A DNA stretch of 64,000 nucleotides from DATAAP01 sp041690495 (GTDB lineage Bacteria; Pseudomonadota; Alphaproteobacteria; CACIAM-22H2), in assembly GCA_041690495.1 (NCBI GenBank), contig JAWLHE010000010.1, positions 124,001 through 188,000 of the forward strand, given 5' to 3'. Below, piece after piece: positions 25,188 through 35,576 of the stretch (its first letter is position 1; every line of letters starts with the position of its first letter). A model generated the notes under the pieces. It saw nothing but the letters and a program-made list of their open reading frames with translations. It searched no databases and was not told where the DNA came from. Both the position numbers and the translations under genes were made by a program.

Positions 25188-25754
25188 ATGCCGCGCCAGC
25201 GCAAGCAGCACCGGCCGATCACGGCCGAGTATCTCGACAAGGCCGCGCTCTTCTACCTTGAGCGCTACGCCTCGTCGGCCGACAATCTCGCGCGTGTGCT
25301 GATGCGCCGCGTCGATCGCGCGGCACGTGCCGGCATCAGCGACCGCGACGAGGGCCGGCGGCTGATCGCCGAGCTGATCGAGCGCTATCGCGCGCGCGGG
25401 CTGTTGAACGACCGGATCTATGCCGAAGGTCGCGCCCGCAGCCTGCTGCGCCAGGGCCGGCCCCGCGTCGCGATCGCGCGCCGCCTGGCCGCGAAAGGCG
25501 TGGGCGCGGACGAAATCGGCTCGGCCCTCGCGGGCCTGCACGACGAGGCTGCCGATCCCGATCTCGCTGCGGCGATCGCGTTCTCGCGGCGGCGGCGGCT
25601 CGGGCCGTTCCGTCCCAAGGACCGGAACGCGTACCGCGACAGGGACCTGGCGGCGCTCGGCCGCGCCGGCTTCTCCTACGACCTCGCGCGCCGCGTACTC
25701 GAGGCGGACTCGCCCGAGGCGCTGGAGGCGATGCTCGAGGAGAAGACGAGGTAG
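25188..25754 (+). CDS. recX: RecX family regulatory protein
   Basis: The 188-residue basic helical protein has RecX repeats: YLDKAALFYLERYASSADNLARVLMRRV near the N-terminus, then LIERYRARGLLNDRIYAEGRARSLLRQGRPRVAIARRLAAKGV and the C-terminal RDLAALGRAGFSYDLARRVLEA. RecX proteins bind RecA filaments and damp recombination. recA is not in the window. It converges with the mscS gene, 16 bp apart. Confidence 0.88.
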   Translation: MPRQRKQHRPITAEYLDKAALFYLERYASSADNLARVLMRRVDRAARAGISDRDEGRRLIAELIERYRARGLLNDRIYAEGRARSLLRQGRPRVAIARRLAAKGVGADEIGSALAGLHDEAADPDLAAAIAFSRRRRLGPFRPKDRNAYRDRDLAALGRAGFSYDLARRVLEADSPEALEAMLEEKTR

Positions 25755-25770
25755 CGCTGTCCGTGAAGCG

Positions 25771-27957
25771 TCAGGCCGGCGCCGGCTTGTCTCTCCTGGG
25801 CAGGGCCTTGGACTCCGCCATGTGGATGGTGCGCTGCGGGAAGGGGATCTCGATGCCCTCGCGCTCGAAGGCTTCCTTCAGCAGGATGTTGAAATTGCGC
25901 GTGATGGTCCACTGCTTGGCCGGCAGCACCTTGAAGCGCGCGAGCACGATCATTGCCGACTCGTTGAAGCGGTCGACGCCGTGGAGTTCGATGTCCTCGA
26001 TGATCATCGGGCCGAATTCCGGGTGGGCGCGCATTTCGGCGCCAACCTCGCGCACGACGCGCTGCACGTGCGCGATGTCCGAGGCGCGCGACACGGCAAT
26101 ATGGAACACCGCGAAGGCGAAGTCCTTGGTGCGGTTGCTGATGGTCTGGACCTCGCCGAACGGGATGGTGTGGACGGTGCCGTCGAAGTCGCGCAGGCGC
26201 ATGACGCGCAGCGACATCCATTCGACGACGCCGCCCTTGTCGCCGATGCCGACGATGTCTCCCACCGCCATCGAATCCTCGAGGATGATCGAGATGCCGC
26301 CGAACAGGTCCTTCATTAGCGCCTGGGCGCCGAAGCCCACGGCTATGCCGACCACGCCGGCACCGGCGAGAAGCGGCGCTATGTTGATGCCGATTTCGGA
26401 CAGAATGATCAGAGCCACGAACACCGCGAGGATGCCGAACAAGACCTTCTGCAGCAGCGGCAGGAGGGTGCGGACCCGTGCCGCGCGGCGCAGCTCGCCG
26501 AATCCCCCGCCGATCGCCCGCGAGAGATAGCGCTCGAGGAAGGCGCTGGCGAATTCCCAGACGACGAGCGCCGTCAGGACAGTGATGCCGATCGATACCA
26601 TGCTGCCGCCGATGCGCCGGCCGGCCGGGGTCGCGAGCCATTCGAGCGAACCGAAGCCCCAGGCCTGGAAGATCGAAAGTATAGCGAAACCGTAGACCAT
26701 GACCGCAATGACGACGTTGACGACGTGCAGGTAGCGGTTCGCGCGAATCTCCAGGGCGGGGTAGTTCCGGCGTACGTCATCGGTCAAGCGGAAGATCAGC
26801 GAGATCAGCGCATGCAGCAGACGCGCCAGGGCCCAGGCGACGAACACGATGGCGAGGCTGTAGAGGGTCGCGCGCGCGACGAAGGCGAAACCGTCGCCCG
26901 GCTGAACGAGCCAGATGAAGCACACGCAGAGCACGTAGAGAATCGCGAGGATGTGCCACAGGTCGGCGAAACGCCGCCGCAAGAGCCCCGGATGCGCCGC
27001 GGGATCTTCGGCTCCGGACAGGACGCGTCTCACGGCGCCGCGGTTCTGCAGGATGACGACGACCAGCAGCAGCGTGATCACGACGCCGAGCAGCTTGAGC
27101 AGAAATGAGTGACCCGTGCGCGGCAGACCCACGAGCAACGCCGCCTCGGCGATGAAGTAGCCGTACACCGCGATGTTGGTCAGCCGCCGTGCCCAGATGT
27201 AGAGGTAATTCGCGGTTTCGTCGCTGAGCGGAACGAGGCGCAGGCGTGGCGCGCTCGGGGCGAGGATCGTCGCGGCGGCAAGCGAGATGATGCGCGCGAT
27301 CAGGTTGGCATTGATCAGCGCGATCGCAACCAGGCTTGCGGTATGCGTGGGCGCCACGATGGAGAGGATGGCAAAGGCTGCGAGCGCGAACACCACGATC
27401 GGCACCAGCACCAGCAGGGCATGCAGCGCGATATAGGGCGCCCGCATCCAGCCACGCCCGATCTCGCGCGTGACCAGCCGGCGCGTGGCGCCGGCGAGGG
27501 AGCGCGCCACCAGCCATTCGACGAGCCAGGCGCCGAACAGGACGATCACCAGTTTGGTGAAAATCTCGGTGAGACGCTGGCGCGACCATTCGCTCTCGGC
27601 CTGCTGCTGGATCCACGAGAGCAGATTCGGCGCATCGGCGACGAACGCCGCCGCGCGCAGGATGGCGGCGCCGAACTCGGCCACCTGCTCGGAGAGGGTG
27701 CCGAGAAGGCGTCCGGCGACGCGATCGGGAATCGCGGGCTCCTCCGGCGCGATACGTCGCTCGGCCTCGATCAGCGCCTTCAGCTGCTCGACGAAGCGCT
27801 GGCGCGCCGCGTCATTCTCGAGTACGCCGACCAGCTTCTCGATCTCTGCCGTCGAGATGCCTTCGGCCGGCTGTTGAGCCTGTGCGCGCGCATCGCCGGC
27901 GATCACGGCGATGGCCAGCATGATCAGGAGCGGGAGAACGGTGCGGAGGAAAGACAT
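25771..27957 (-). CDS. Large MscS family mechanosensitive channel
   Basis: The 728-residue protein has a signal peptide (residues 1-25), a periplasmic region, about ten hydrophobic segments and the C-terminal MscS domain. The pore helix region is LLAGAGVVGIAVGFGAQALMKDLFGGISIILED, and the beta domain follows with VVEWMSLRVMRLRDFDGTVHTIPFG. Size and layout fit the YbiO/MscM-like large channels that release solutes on osmotic downshock. It stands alone. Confidence 0.92.
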   Translation of the reverse strand: MSFLRTVLPLLIMLAIAVIAGDARAQAQQPAEGISTAEIEKLVGVLENDAARQRFVEQLKALIEAERRIAPEEPAIPDRVAGRLLGTLSEQVAEFGAAILRAAAFVADAPNLLSWIQQQAESEWSRQRLTEIFTKLVIVLFGAWLVEWLVARSLAGATRRLVTREIGRGWMRAPYIALHALLVLVPIVVFALAAFAILSIVAPTHTASLVAIALINANLIARIISLAAATILAPSAPRLRLVPLSDETANYLYIWARRLTNIAVYGYFIAEAALLVGLPRTGHSFLLKLLGVVITLLLVVVILQNRGAVRRVLSGAEDPAAHPGLLRRRFADLWHILAILYVLCVCFIWLVQPGDGFAFVARATLYSLAIVFVAWALARLLHALISLIFRLTDDVRRNYPALEIRANRYLHVVNVVIAVMVYGFAILSIFQAWGFGSLEWLATPAGRRIGGSMVSIGITVLTALVVWEFASAFLERYLSRAIGGGFGELRRAARVRTLLPLLQKVLFGILAVFVALIILSEIGINIAPLLAGAGVVGIAVGFGAQALMKDLFGGISIILEDSMAVGDIVGIGDKGGVVEWMSLRVMRLRDFDGTVHTIPFGEVQTISNRTKDFAFAVFHIAVSRASDIAHVQRVVREVGAEMRAHPEFGPMIIEDIELHGVDRFNESAMIVLARFKVLPAKQWTITRNFNILLKEAFEREGIEIPFPQRTIHMAESKALPRRDKPAPA

Positions 27958-28009
27958 TGCGCGGAGAGATCAACCGGTGTCGCTGTATCGCGCACTCCAA
28001 GTGCGGACT

Positions 28010-28945
28010 CTAGCTAAACGGTTGTGCGAAGCGAATCCAGCCTGTTCTTTCGTGGCCGCGCCGGAATTCCTGCGGATGCAGAATCTCGGCGAGGATCTCG
28101 AGCGACTCGGCGAGGCGCGGCCCCGGCCGGTTGAAATACTGGCTGCCGTCGAGCAGGTACACGCTTCCGTCGCCGACCGCGCGCAGCGCCGGCCATTCGC
28201 GCCGCCGCGTCAGCACGGGTATCTCGGCTCTGCTGCGGGCGATATCGAAGCCGCAGGGAAGGACGAGGATGACGTCGGGATCGGCGAGCACGAGGTCGGA
28301 CCAGTCGAGCCACGGCGAATGCCTGCCGGCGGTACCGAACAGATCGACGCCTCCCGCCATGTCGATCAGCTCCGGCACCCAGTTGCCCGCCGCCATCAGC
28401 GGCTCGATCCATTCGATCGCCGCGACGCGCGGACGTGCGGGCAGTGCCGCGGTCCGGTTCGCGATGCTCTCCATGCGGCTCCCAAGCTCCGCGACGAGCG
28501 TCTGCCCGCGTTCGGGACGACCGATCGCGGCGGCGACGCGCGCAATGTCGTCGAACACGTCGGCGAGCCCGTTCGGTGACAGCGAGACGATTTTCGGCCG
28601 TGCCCCGGTCCAGCCCGCGAGCGCCGCCTCGACGTCGGATAGCGACACCGCGCAGACCTCGCATTGCGTCTGCGTGACGATAACGTCCGGACGCAGCGCC
28701 CGCAGCCGCTCGGCGTCGACCCGATAGACCGAGAGGGCCTGCTCAAGCAGCATCGTCACCTGACGGTCGATCTCGCGGCTCGGCCGCGCCGTGTCGAGCT
28801 TCGGGGCCGTGACGGCGGGCAGGGCGGCCACGTCGTGCGGGAAGTCGCACTCATGGCTGCGCGCAACTAGCAGGTCGCGGGCGCCGAGGGCGGCGACGAT
28901 CTCGGTGGCGCTGGCGATGAGGGACGCGACGCGGGGCTCCGCCAT
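28010..28945 (-). CDS. Cobalamin-binding protein (BtuF-like fold, no signal peptide)
   Basis: The 311-residue protein has the helical-backbone fold of vitamin B12/iron-chelate binding proteins: VASLIASATEIVAALGARDLLVARSHECDFP, LRALRPDVIVTQTQCEVCAVS, and the C-terminal RRREWPALRAVGDGSVYLLDGSQYFNRPGPRL. Neither this start (28945) nor an upstream extension gives a signal peptide, so it is probably cytoplasmic. Known members of this branch are annotated as cobalamin-binding. Cobalamin biosynthesis genes lie 30 kb away. Confidence 0.8.
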   Translation of the reverse strand: MAEPRVASLIASATEIVAALGARDLLVARSHECDFPHDVAALPAVTAPKLDTARPSREIDRQVTMLLEQALSVYRVDAERLRALRPDVIVTQTQCEVCAVSLSDVEAALAGWTGARPKIVSLSPNGLADVFDDIARVAAAIGRPERGQTLVAELGSRMESIANRTAALPARPRVAAIEWIEPLMAAGNWVPELIDMAGGVDLFGTAGRHSPWLDWSDLVLADPDVILVLPCGFDIARSRAEIPVLTRRREWPALRAVGDGSVYLLDGSQYFNRPGPRLAESLEILAEILHPQEFRRGHERTGWIRFAQPFS

Positions 28946-29029
28946 CGGCGCATGATGATGCGGCCCGCGGTCCCGGCGCAAGTCCCGGTTCAAACTTCCT
29001 TAACGGGCGCGGACGACACTGCGCGCATC

Positions 29030-30277
29030 ATGGGACGGATGCCGCCGCTTGCCGAGTTCGGGGCGCCGCCGCACGGCGGCGTCGCCGCGCATTGGCTGAA
29101 TCTGCGCCGCGCAACGGCATATCCGCGGATCTTCGTCGCGATCTACCTGGCCGCCACGGTCGTCTGGGTCTGTCTCGCGACCGATCTTGTCGATCCGAAG
29201 GGCAAGCCGCTCGGCTACGACTTCATCACCTTCTGGTCGGCATCCTGGCTTGCCCTCGCCGGCGAGTCGGCCGCCGCCTTCGATGCGGCGCGCATCTTCG
29301 CGATTCAGCGCATCGCCGTGCCTGCCAGCGATGTGGTATTCCTGTGGCACTATCCGCCGACATTTCATCTCATAGTGCTGCCGCTGGCGCTGATGCCGTA
29401 TTTCGCCGCCTACGGCGTGTGGCTCGCCGGCACGTTTGCCGGGTATGCATGGGTGATCCGGCGATTTGCGCCGGCGCGACAGACGATCTTTCTACTGCTC
29501 GCTTTCCCAGGAACCTTCATCAATGCCTTTCACGGGCAGAACGGATTCCTCACCACCGCGCTGTTCGGTGGCGCGATCCTGGCGCTGCCGACGAGGCCGG
29601 CGCTGGCGGGCGTGCTGTTCGGCCTTCTCAGCTTCAAACCGCAGCTCGGATTGCTGATTCCGCTGGCGCTCGCCTGCGGCCGCCGCTGGACGTCATTCGT
29701 CGTCGCGGCTGCAACGACCGCCGCGTTCGCCGCAATCAGCGCGCTCGTGCTTGGCGCCGGGCCTTGGCTGGCGTTCTGGAACAACCTGCCGCTGGTCCGG
29801 ATGGTGCTCGATGACGGCGGCGTGCCATGGGCCAAGATTCCGAGCCTTTACATATTCCTCCGCACGCTCGGCATGGCGGCAACCGCCGCCTATGTCCTGC
29901 ATGCCGTGCTGGCGCTCGTCGTCGCGGCGCTCGTCGCGCGCGCGTGGTGGCGCGGGACCAATCCCCTGCTCGCCGCCGCGGTGCTGACCAGCGGCGCCGT
30001 TTTGGTGCCGCCCTATCTGTTCGACTACGACCTCGCGCTGCTAGCGATCCCGGTTGCGATCATCGCCTGGGACGGCGTGCAGCGCGGCTGGCTGCCCTGG
30101 GAACGCGAGGTTCTCCTTGCCGCCTGGCTTCTGCCGCTGGTCGCGCCCGGCTTCACCGAGGCAACAGGCGTGCCGGTCGCAACGCCATGCTTGGTCGCCC
30201 TGATGGCGATCGCGGTCCGGCGCGCCGCGCAGGATCAGGCGCTTTCTCGCGCCCCGCCGGACCTGACCCGGAATTGA
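29030..30277 (+). CDS. DUF2029/GT87 family membrane protein
   Basis: The 415-residue protein has about ten hydrophobic segments and the GT87 pattern: YDFITFWSASWLALAGE near residue 65, FLWHYPPTFHLIVLPLALMPY, FHGQNGFLTTALFGGAIL, and FGLLSFKPQLGLLIPLAL. GT87 enzymes are polyprenyl-phosphate-mannose-dependent transferases in actinobacteria; the proteobacterial members are less known. The ATG at 29030 is preferred to an upstream one at 28952. It is divergent from the cobalamin-binding gene. Confidence 0.85.
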   Translation: MGRMPPLAEFGAPPHGGVAAHWLNLRRATAYPRIFVAIYLAATVVWVCLATDLVDPKGKPLGYDFITFWSASWLALAGESAAAFDAARIFAIQRIAVPASDVVFLWHYPPTFHLIVLPLALMPYFAAYGVWLAGTFAGYAWVIRRFAPARQTIFLLLAFPGTFINAFHGQNGFLTTALFGGAILALPTRPALAGVLFGLLSFKPQLGLLIPLALACGRRWTSFVVAAATTAAFAAISALVLGAGPWLAFWNNLPLVRMVLDDGGVPWAKIPSLYIFLRTLGMAATAAYVLHAVLALVVAALVARAWWRGTNPLLAAAVLTSGAVLVPPYLFDYDLALLAIPVAIIAWDGVQRGWLPWEREVLLAAWLLPLVAPGFTEATGVPVATPCLVALMAIAVRRAAQDQALSRAPPDLTRN

Positions 30278-30335
30278 CTTTGCCGGCGACCGACCGGCAT
30301 ATAAGCCGCACTTCGATGAGTACAGGAGGATGACG

Positions 30336-31358
30336 ATGCGCAACATCGTGCGCGCGGTCGCGGCAATCGTTCTGGGCGCGACCCTGTCGGTGCCGGGGAT
30401 CGCATCGGCGCAGACGAAGGTCTCCGTCGGCGCGCTGCGCCTGACCTCGTCGGGACCGATCTTCATCGCCATGGACAAGGGTTATTTCCGCGATCAGGGG
30501 CTCGATGTCGAGCTCAAGCTCTTCACCGCTGCAGCACAGCCGCCGCTCGCCGTCGTCTCCGGCGATGTCGATTTCGCGGTCACCGGCCTGACCGCCAGCT
30601 TCTACAATCTCGCGGCGAAGGGCGGGGTCAAGATCATCGGCGCGCAGAGCCGCGAGGAGCCGGGCTTTCCGCTGGTCGCCTATATGGTGACGACGGATGC
30701 CTGGAACAAAGGCTTCCGTTCGCTGAAGGATTTTCCCGGCAAGTCGGTCGCGACGACCACGACAGGCTCGACTTTCCACTATTCGCTCGGCCTGCTCGCG
30801 AAGAAATACGGCTTCGACGTGAACGCGGTGGTGCTGCGCCAGCTCAACGGCCTGCCGGCGATGCAGGCCGCCTTCAAGGGCGGCCAGGTCGACGCGACCC
30901 TGGTTCCCGTCAATGGCGCCCGCGCGCTCGAGAAGGACGGGGCCGGGAAAATCCTGGGATGGGTCGGCGACGAGACGCCGTGGCAGCTCGGCGCCCTTTT
31001 CACCAGCCCAAAGAACATCGCCGAGCGGCGGCCGGTGGTCGAGAAGTTCGTGCGTGCGTACCAGAGCGCGGCTTCCGACTACCACAAGGCGTTCAATGCC
31101 AGGGATGCGTCCGGCAAGCACATCAAGGGCGAAGGCTACGACGACATGATGCGAATCATGACAGCGGCGATGCAGCAGCCGGCCGAACTGCTCGCCCAGG
31201 GGCTGCCCTATGTCGACCCGATGGGGCGGCTGATGGTTGACGACATCTACAACCAGGTGGCGTTCTGGCAGAACATGGGGCTGGTGGACAAGAGCGCGGA
31301 CGCCAAGGCGATCCTCGACCTCTCGTTCATCGAAGGCCATTTCAACGTGCCGCGGTGA
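30336..31358 (+). CDS. NMT1/THI5-like ABC transporter substrate-binding protein
   Basis: The 340-residue periplasmic protein has a signal peptide ending near IASA-QT and an NMT1/SsuA-type fold: SSGPIFIAMDKGYFRDQGLDVEL, VVSGDVDFAVTGLTASFY and AFKGGQVDATLVPVNGA. An AGGAGG at 30324-30329 is directly against an ATG at 30330 but 6 nt from the ATG at 30336, so 30336 is preferred. It is the receptor for the ABC ATPase and permease that follow. Relatives bind nitrate, sulfonates, pyrimidine precursors or aromatics; ligand unknown. Confidence 0.92.
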   Translation: MRNIVRAVAAIVLGATLSVPGIASAQTKVSVGALRLTSSGPIFIAMDKGYFRDQGLDVELKLFTAAAQPPLAVVSGDVDFAVTGLTASFYNLAAKGGVKIIGAQSREEPGFPLVAYMVTTDAWNKGFRSLKDFPGKSVATTTTGSTFHYSLGLLAKKYGFDVNAVVLRQLNGLPAMQAAFKGGQVDATLVPVNGARALEKDGAGKILGWVGDETPWQLGALFTSPKNIAERRPVVEKFVRAYQSAASDYHKAFNARDASGKHIKGEGYDDMMRIMTAAMQQPAELLAQGLPYVDPMGRLMVDDIYNQVAFWQNMGLVDKSADAKAILDLSFIEGHFNVPR

Positions 31359-31380
31359 TGCGACAAGCGCGTGACAGAGG

Positions 31381-31415
31381 GGGCCTCATCCCGGGCGCGA
31401 CGGGGGATGAGGCCC
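31381..31415 (+). terminator. Hairpin after the NMT1-like binding-protein gene
   Basis: GGGCCTCATCCC (31381-31392) and GGGATGAGGCCC (31404-31415) form a perfect 12-bp stem. No T-run follows, only CTCGCCCTCTTT. Placed inside an operon, it may lower transcription of the ATPase and permease or protect the binding-protein mRNA. Confidence 0.6.
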
Positions 31416-31440
31416 TCGCCCTCTTTGCGGACTGACGGCG

Positions 31441-32218
<778 letters not shown>

Positions 32219-32226
<8 letters not shown>

Positions 32227-33013
32227 GCCGAACGCGCGCGCGATCGAGTTCCGGGGCGGCGGCTTCGTCATCCGCCCGTATCGCGGTGCCGCAATGGTCT
32301 TCTTCGTCGTGCTCATCGCGACGTGGGAGATCGTCGTGCGCGCCGGCTGGGTCAGCGCGCTGGCGTTACCCGCGCCGTCCAGCATCGTGAAAGCCCTCTA
32401 CGATCTCGCCGGCTCAGGTCCGTTCTGGCGCAACATCACCGACTCGCTGTTTCGCATTCTGGCCGGCTGGTCGATCGGCTCGGCCGCGGGGCTCGCAATC
32501 GGTTCGGCGATGGGTATCTGGTCGCTGCCGCGCGCGGTCGGCATCCCGGCCGTCTCGGCGCTGTTCCCGATTCCCAAGATCGCGCTGTTGCCGCTGTTCA
32601 TCCTGTGGTTCGGGATCGGCGAGGCATCGAAGGTTGCGACGATCGCGATCGGCGTGTTCTTCCCGACCGCGATCGCCACCTATACCGGCATCGACGGCGT
32701 GCCGCGCAATCTGATTCGCATGGCGCAGAGCTTCGGCTCGCCCTGGCCGTCGATCATCTGGAAGGTCATCCTGCCCGGTGCGCTGCCGGGTATCCTTGCC
32801 GGCATCCGTATCTCCGCCTCGTTTGCCCTCATCCTTCTGGTCGCGGCGGAGATGATCGGTGCGCAGTACGGCATCGGCGCATTCATCCTAACCGCCGGCA
32901 ACCTGATGCAGACGGACCAGCTTCTCGCAGGCGTCGTCATGCTCTCTGTGCTCGGTCTGATCATCGGCACGGCGCTCACGCGCCTGGAGAAACGGCTGCT
33001 GCGATGGCGCTAG
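32219..33013 (+). CDS. NitT/TauT-type ABC transporter permease
   Basis: The 264-residue membrane protein shows the SsuC/TauC-family pattern: LPAPSSIVKALYDL, FRILAGWSIGSAAGLAIG, FPIPKIALLPLFILWFGIGEASKVA and the EAA-loop NLIRMAQSFGSPWPSIIWKVILPGALP. It starts in a TCATGAG overlap with the ATPase and overlaps the following FAD oxidoreductase start by 10 bp, so all four genes form one operon. Confidence 0.93.
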
Positions 33014-34299
33014 ACTACACGACGAAGATCGTCCGCCGCGAGGCCGGCGGGACGCGGCGGCTGTCGGCGGATATCTGCGTGCTCGGTTCCGGTGTGGCGG
33101 GTATTTCCGCGGCGATCGAGGCCGCGCGGCTGGGACGCCGCGTCGTGCTGATCGACGGTGCGCCTCAGCTGGGCGGCCAGGCAACCGGCGCCATGGTCGG
33201 CACTTTTTGCGGCTTCTACTCCAACGGCAAGAATCCGACGCTGGTCACGCACGGAATCGCTGCGGAGATCCTCAGGGATCTGCGCGCCAACGGCGATGCG
33301 CACGACATTCTCGGCAGGCGCAACACGATCATCGTCCAGTATCGCATCGCGGCCCTGCAGCGCTGGACCGAGGAGGCGGTGCGCAAGGCCGGGATCGATC
33401 TCCTGCTCGGTGCGGTGCTGCGGTCGGTCCGGCGCGACGGACGCAGAATCGAAGGGCTGGCCCTGACGACGCGCTACGGCGAAATCGAAGTCGCGGCGCG
33501 CGGGTTCGTCGATGCTTCGGGCGACGCGGCGCTTGCCTGGACCGCGGGGCTCGACTGCCGCGAGCCCGGGCAGGACCGGATCTACGGCACGACGATGTTT
33601 AGCCTCGAAGGCTTCGACCCGGAGGGACTCGCCGGTCTCGATCGCAGTGCGCTGAAGGCGCGGCTCGCGGCGAAGGGGGCTTCCTACGGCATCAGGCGTC
33701 ACGACGGATTCATATTCGCGCCGCCCGGATCCGGCGAGGCTCTGGTCAACATGACTCATGTCGAAACGCCGCTCGACCCATTGGAGGCGAGCAAGGCGGT
33801 TCTGGAAGGGCGGGGCGAAATCGACCGCCTTTTGGCATTCCTGCGCGCCGAGTTTCCGGCGGCATTCGCGAAGGCGCGCGTGCGCAGCTATGCGCTGCCC
33901 GGCATCCGCCAGACGCGGTGGATCGTCGGCGCGTACCAGCTCACGGCAAGCGACGTGCGCGAAGGTGTGCGCTTCGGCGATGCGGTCGCGCGCTGCTCGT
34001 GGCCGATCGAGATCCATAACCGGCCGGACGACGTGTATTGGGAGGAGTTCGGCGACGACCACATGCACTACGTGCCGTTCCGCAGCATGGCGCATGCGCA
34101 GGCGGACAACCTCGTCGCCGCCGGCCGCTGCATCGACGCCGACCCGGTCGCGCTGTCCTCCGTGCGCGTGATGGGGCCATGCATCGCGATGGGCGCCGCC
34201 GCGGCCCACGCCCTCGACATTGCGGGCGCCGGCTCGATACATCAGCTCGACATGGACGATCTCCAGCGCCGCGTCGCGCGCAACCTTTCGGACGCTTAG
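33004..34299 (+). CDS. FAD-dependent oxidoreductase (FAD_oxidored family)
   Basis: The 431-residue protein has an N-terminal FAD-binding Rossmann motif (VLGSGVAGISAAIEAARLG), then GGQATGAMVGTFCGFY, a feature of the PF12831-type FAD oxidoreductases, and a second FAD segment with GDAALAWTAGL. The C-terminal AGRCIDADPVALSSVRVMGPCIAMGAAAA closes the FAD site. Its ATG at 33004 lies within the end of the permease gene. Tight coupling to an NMT1-type importer suggests it oxidises the imported compound; substrate unknown. Confidence 0.88.
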   Translation: MALDYTTKIVRREAGGTRRLSADICVLGSGVAGISAAIEAARLGRRVVLIDGAPQLGGQATGAMVGTFCGFYSNGKNPTLVTHGIAAEILRDLRANGDAHDILGRRNTIIVQYRIAALQRWTEEAVRKAGIDLLLGAVLRSVRRDGRRIEGLALTTRYGEIEVAARGFVDASGDAALAWTAGLDCREPGQDRIYGTTMFSLEGFDPEGLAGLDRSALKARLAAKGASYGIRRHDGFIFAPPGSGEALVNMTHVETPLDPLEASKAVLEGRGEIDRLLAFLRAEFPAAFAKARVRSYALPGIRQTRWIVGAYQLTASDVREGVRFGDAVARCSWPIEIHNRPDDVYWEEFGDDHMHYVPFRSMAHAQADNLVAAGRCIDADPVALSSVRVMGPCIAMGAAAAHALDIAGAGSIHQLDMDDLQRRVARNLSDA

Positions 34300-34314
34300 A
34301 GAGCTTTCGCGCGG

Positions 34315-34728
34315 TCAGCTCCGGAAGACGAATGTCCTGCTCAGCGCATAGAAGATCAGGGTGTAAGGCACGATCCCGGCAGCCTGCGCGATATAGGGGT
34401 CGATCGCCCGGCGGTCGATCAGGACCAGCACGAGCGCGAGATTGGCCGCGTAGGACACCAGGAAAACCGCTGCGAATCGCAGGGCTGCCGAGAGCAGCAC
34501 CCCCCGGTATTCGAATGTCCAGGCCGCGTTGAGCGCGAAGCTGACGACCAGCCCGAAGCCGTAGCCGAGCATATTGGCTGCAACGTCGCCCATTCCGAGC
34601 GCCAGCTTGCACAGATAGATGACCGCAAGGCCGGCGAGGCTGTTCGCGATGCCGACCAGCACGAAGCGGACCGGTCGTGTCGCGGCCTCACGAATGCTTT
34701 CGCCCGACCACACAGTACTGCGCTCCAA
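34315..34728 (-). CDS. GtrA family membrane protein
   Basis: The 137-residue protein has four hydrophobic segments in the GtrA layout: RPVRFVLVGIANSLAGLAVIYL, YGFGLVVSFALNAAWTFEYRG and the C-terminal FYALSRTFVFRS. GtrA proteins are thought to flip polyprenyl-linked sugars or support such transfer. It overlaps the methyltransferase gene by 41 bp on the same strand, and a DPM1-like transferase lies nearby on the plus strand. Confidence 0.9.
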   Translation of the reverse strand: MERSTVWSGESIREAATRPVRFVLVGIANSLAGLAVIYLCKLALGMGDVAANMLGYGFGLVVSFALNAAWTFEYRGVLLSAALRFAAVFLVSYAANLALVLVLIDRRAIDPYIAQAAGIVPYTLIFYALSRTFVFRS

Positions 34729-35395
34729 GCGGCATCCAGGTCAGGTATTTCTCCAGCGGGCGAAGCCGATCCATCTGCCGGGGAAAGAAAAGCCGGTAGC
34801 GAAGCCGCGCACCGGCAAACCCCGCTTCGGCGAGGCGTCGTCTCATCGCCGGGCCCGAGATCAGACGGGCGTCCGCGTCGAACGCGCAGGTGTTCACGGC
34901 ATGGCGGGTCAGCGGGTTCAACGGATTGTGCTCGAAGACGAAGACCATTCCGCCCGGAGCGAGCACGCGCCGAATCTCGCCCAGGAGGCGGCGATGGAGG
35001 CCATGATCGATATGGTGGAAAACGCAGGCGGCGAAAGCGACGTCGAAACATTCGTCCGAAAATGGAATGGTTTTCCCGTCGAACCACGCAAAATCGGCAA
35101 GGTCCGGGAAGCGTTCGCTGGCAACAGCCAGACTCCGCCGCGAGACATCGAGGCAGGTCAGTCGGGCTTCGGGGCAGTATTTGCGGAAATAGGGAACCGA
35201 CGTCCCTATACCGCCGCCGAAATCGAGGATAGCCGGCTGCGCCGGGCGCGGCGCGGCGTCGGCATTTAACGTCTCGATAACGTCCCTGACCTTATATTCC
35301 GCGAAGAACTCTGGCGACTCGCCGGACATGCGAATGTTGGCGGTGTGCAGTGCGCGGTACTCGTCGGCGAACTTGTCGAATTCGGCCTCATGCAT
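34688..35395 (-). CDS. Class I SAM-dependent methyltransferase
   Basis: The 235-residue protein starts at MHEAEFDKFADEY (35395). SAM motif I is ILDFGGGIGTSVPYF, then LTCLDVSRRSLAVA and FDVAFAACVFHHI, as in Methyltransf_11/25 enzymes. A C-terminal segment RLRPLEKYLTWMPLGAQY lies beyond the fold. It overlaps gtrA and is divergent from a glycosyltransferase gene; together they suggest modification of a lipid-linked glycan. Methyl acceptor unknown. Confidence 0.88.
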   Translation of the reverse strand: MHEAEFDKFADEYRALHTANIRMSGESPEFFAEYKVRDVIETLNADAAPRPAQPAILDFGGGIGTSVPYFRKYCPEARLTCLDVSRRSLAVASERFPDLADFAWFDGKTIPFSDECFDVAFAACVFHHIDHGLHRRLLGEIRRVLAPGGMVFVFEHNPLNPLTRHAVNTCAFDADARLISGPAMRRRLAEAGFAGARLRYRLFFPRQMDRLRPLEKYLTWMPLGAQYCVVGRKHS

Positions 35396-35576
35396 TCCGT
35401 TATCCACCCGGATAGCGTCGACGAAGAGGTCCTGGTTCTCTTGCCGGCGGAGACATGCAGCGTTTGGCGAGTGACGGGAAGCAGCGCGCAATCGTATCGG
35501 TGGCGGGGAGCTTGCCGGCCAAATGATTAAGTAAGTCATAAGCCGGCATCCGCTTGCATAAACGGCAGGGCCAGAC

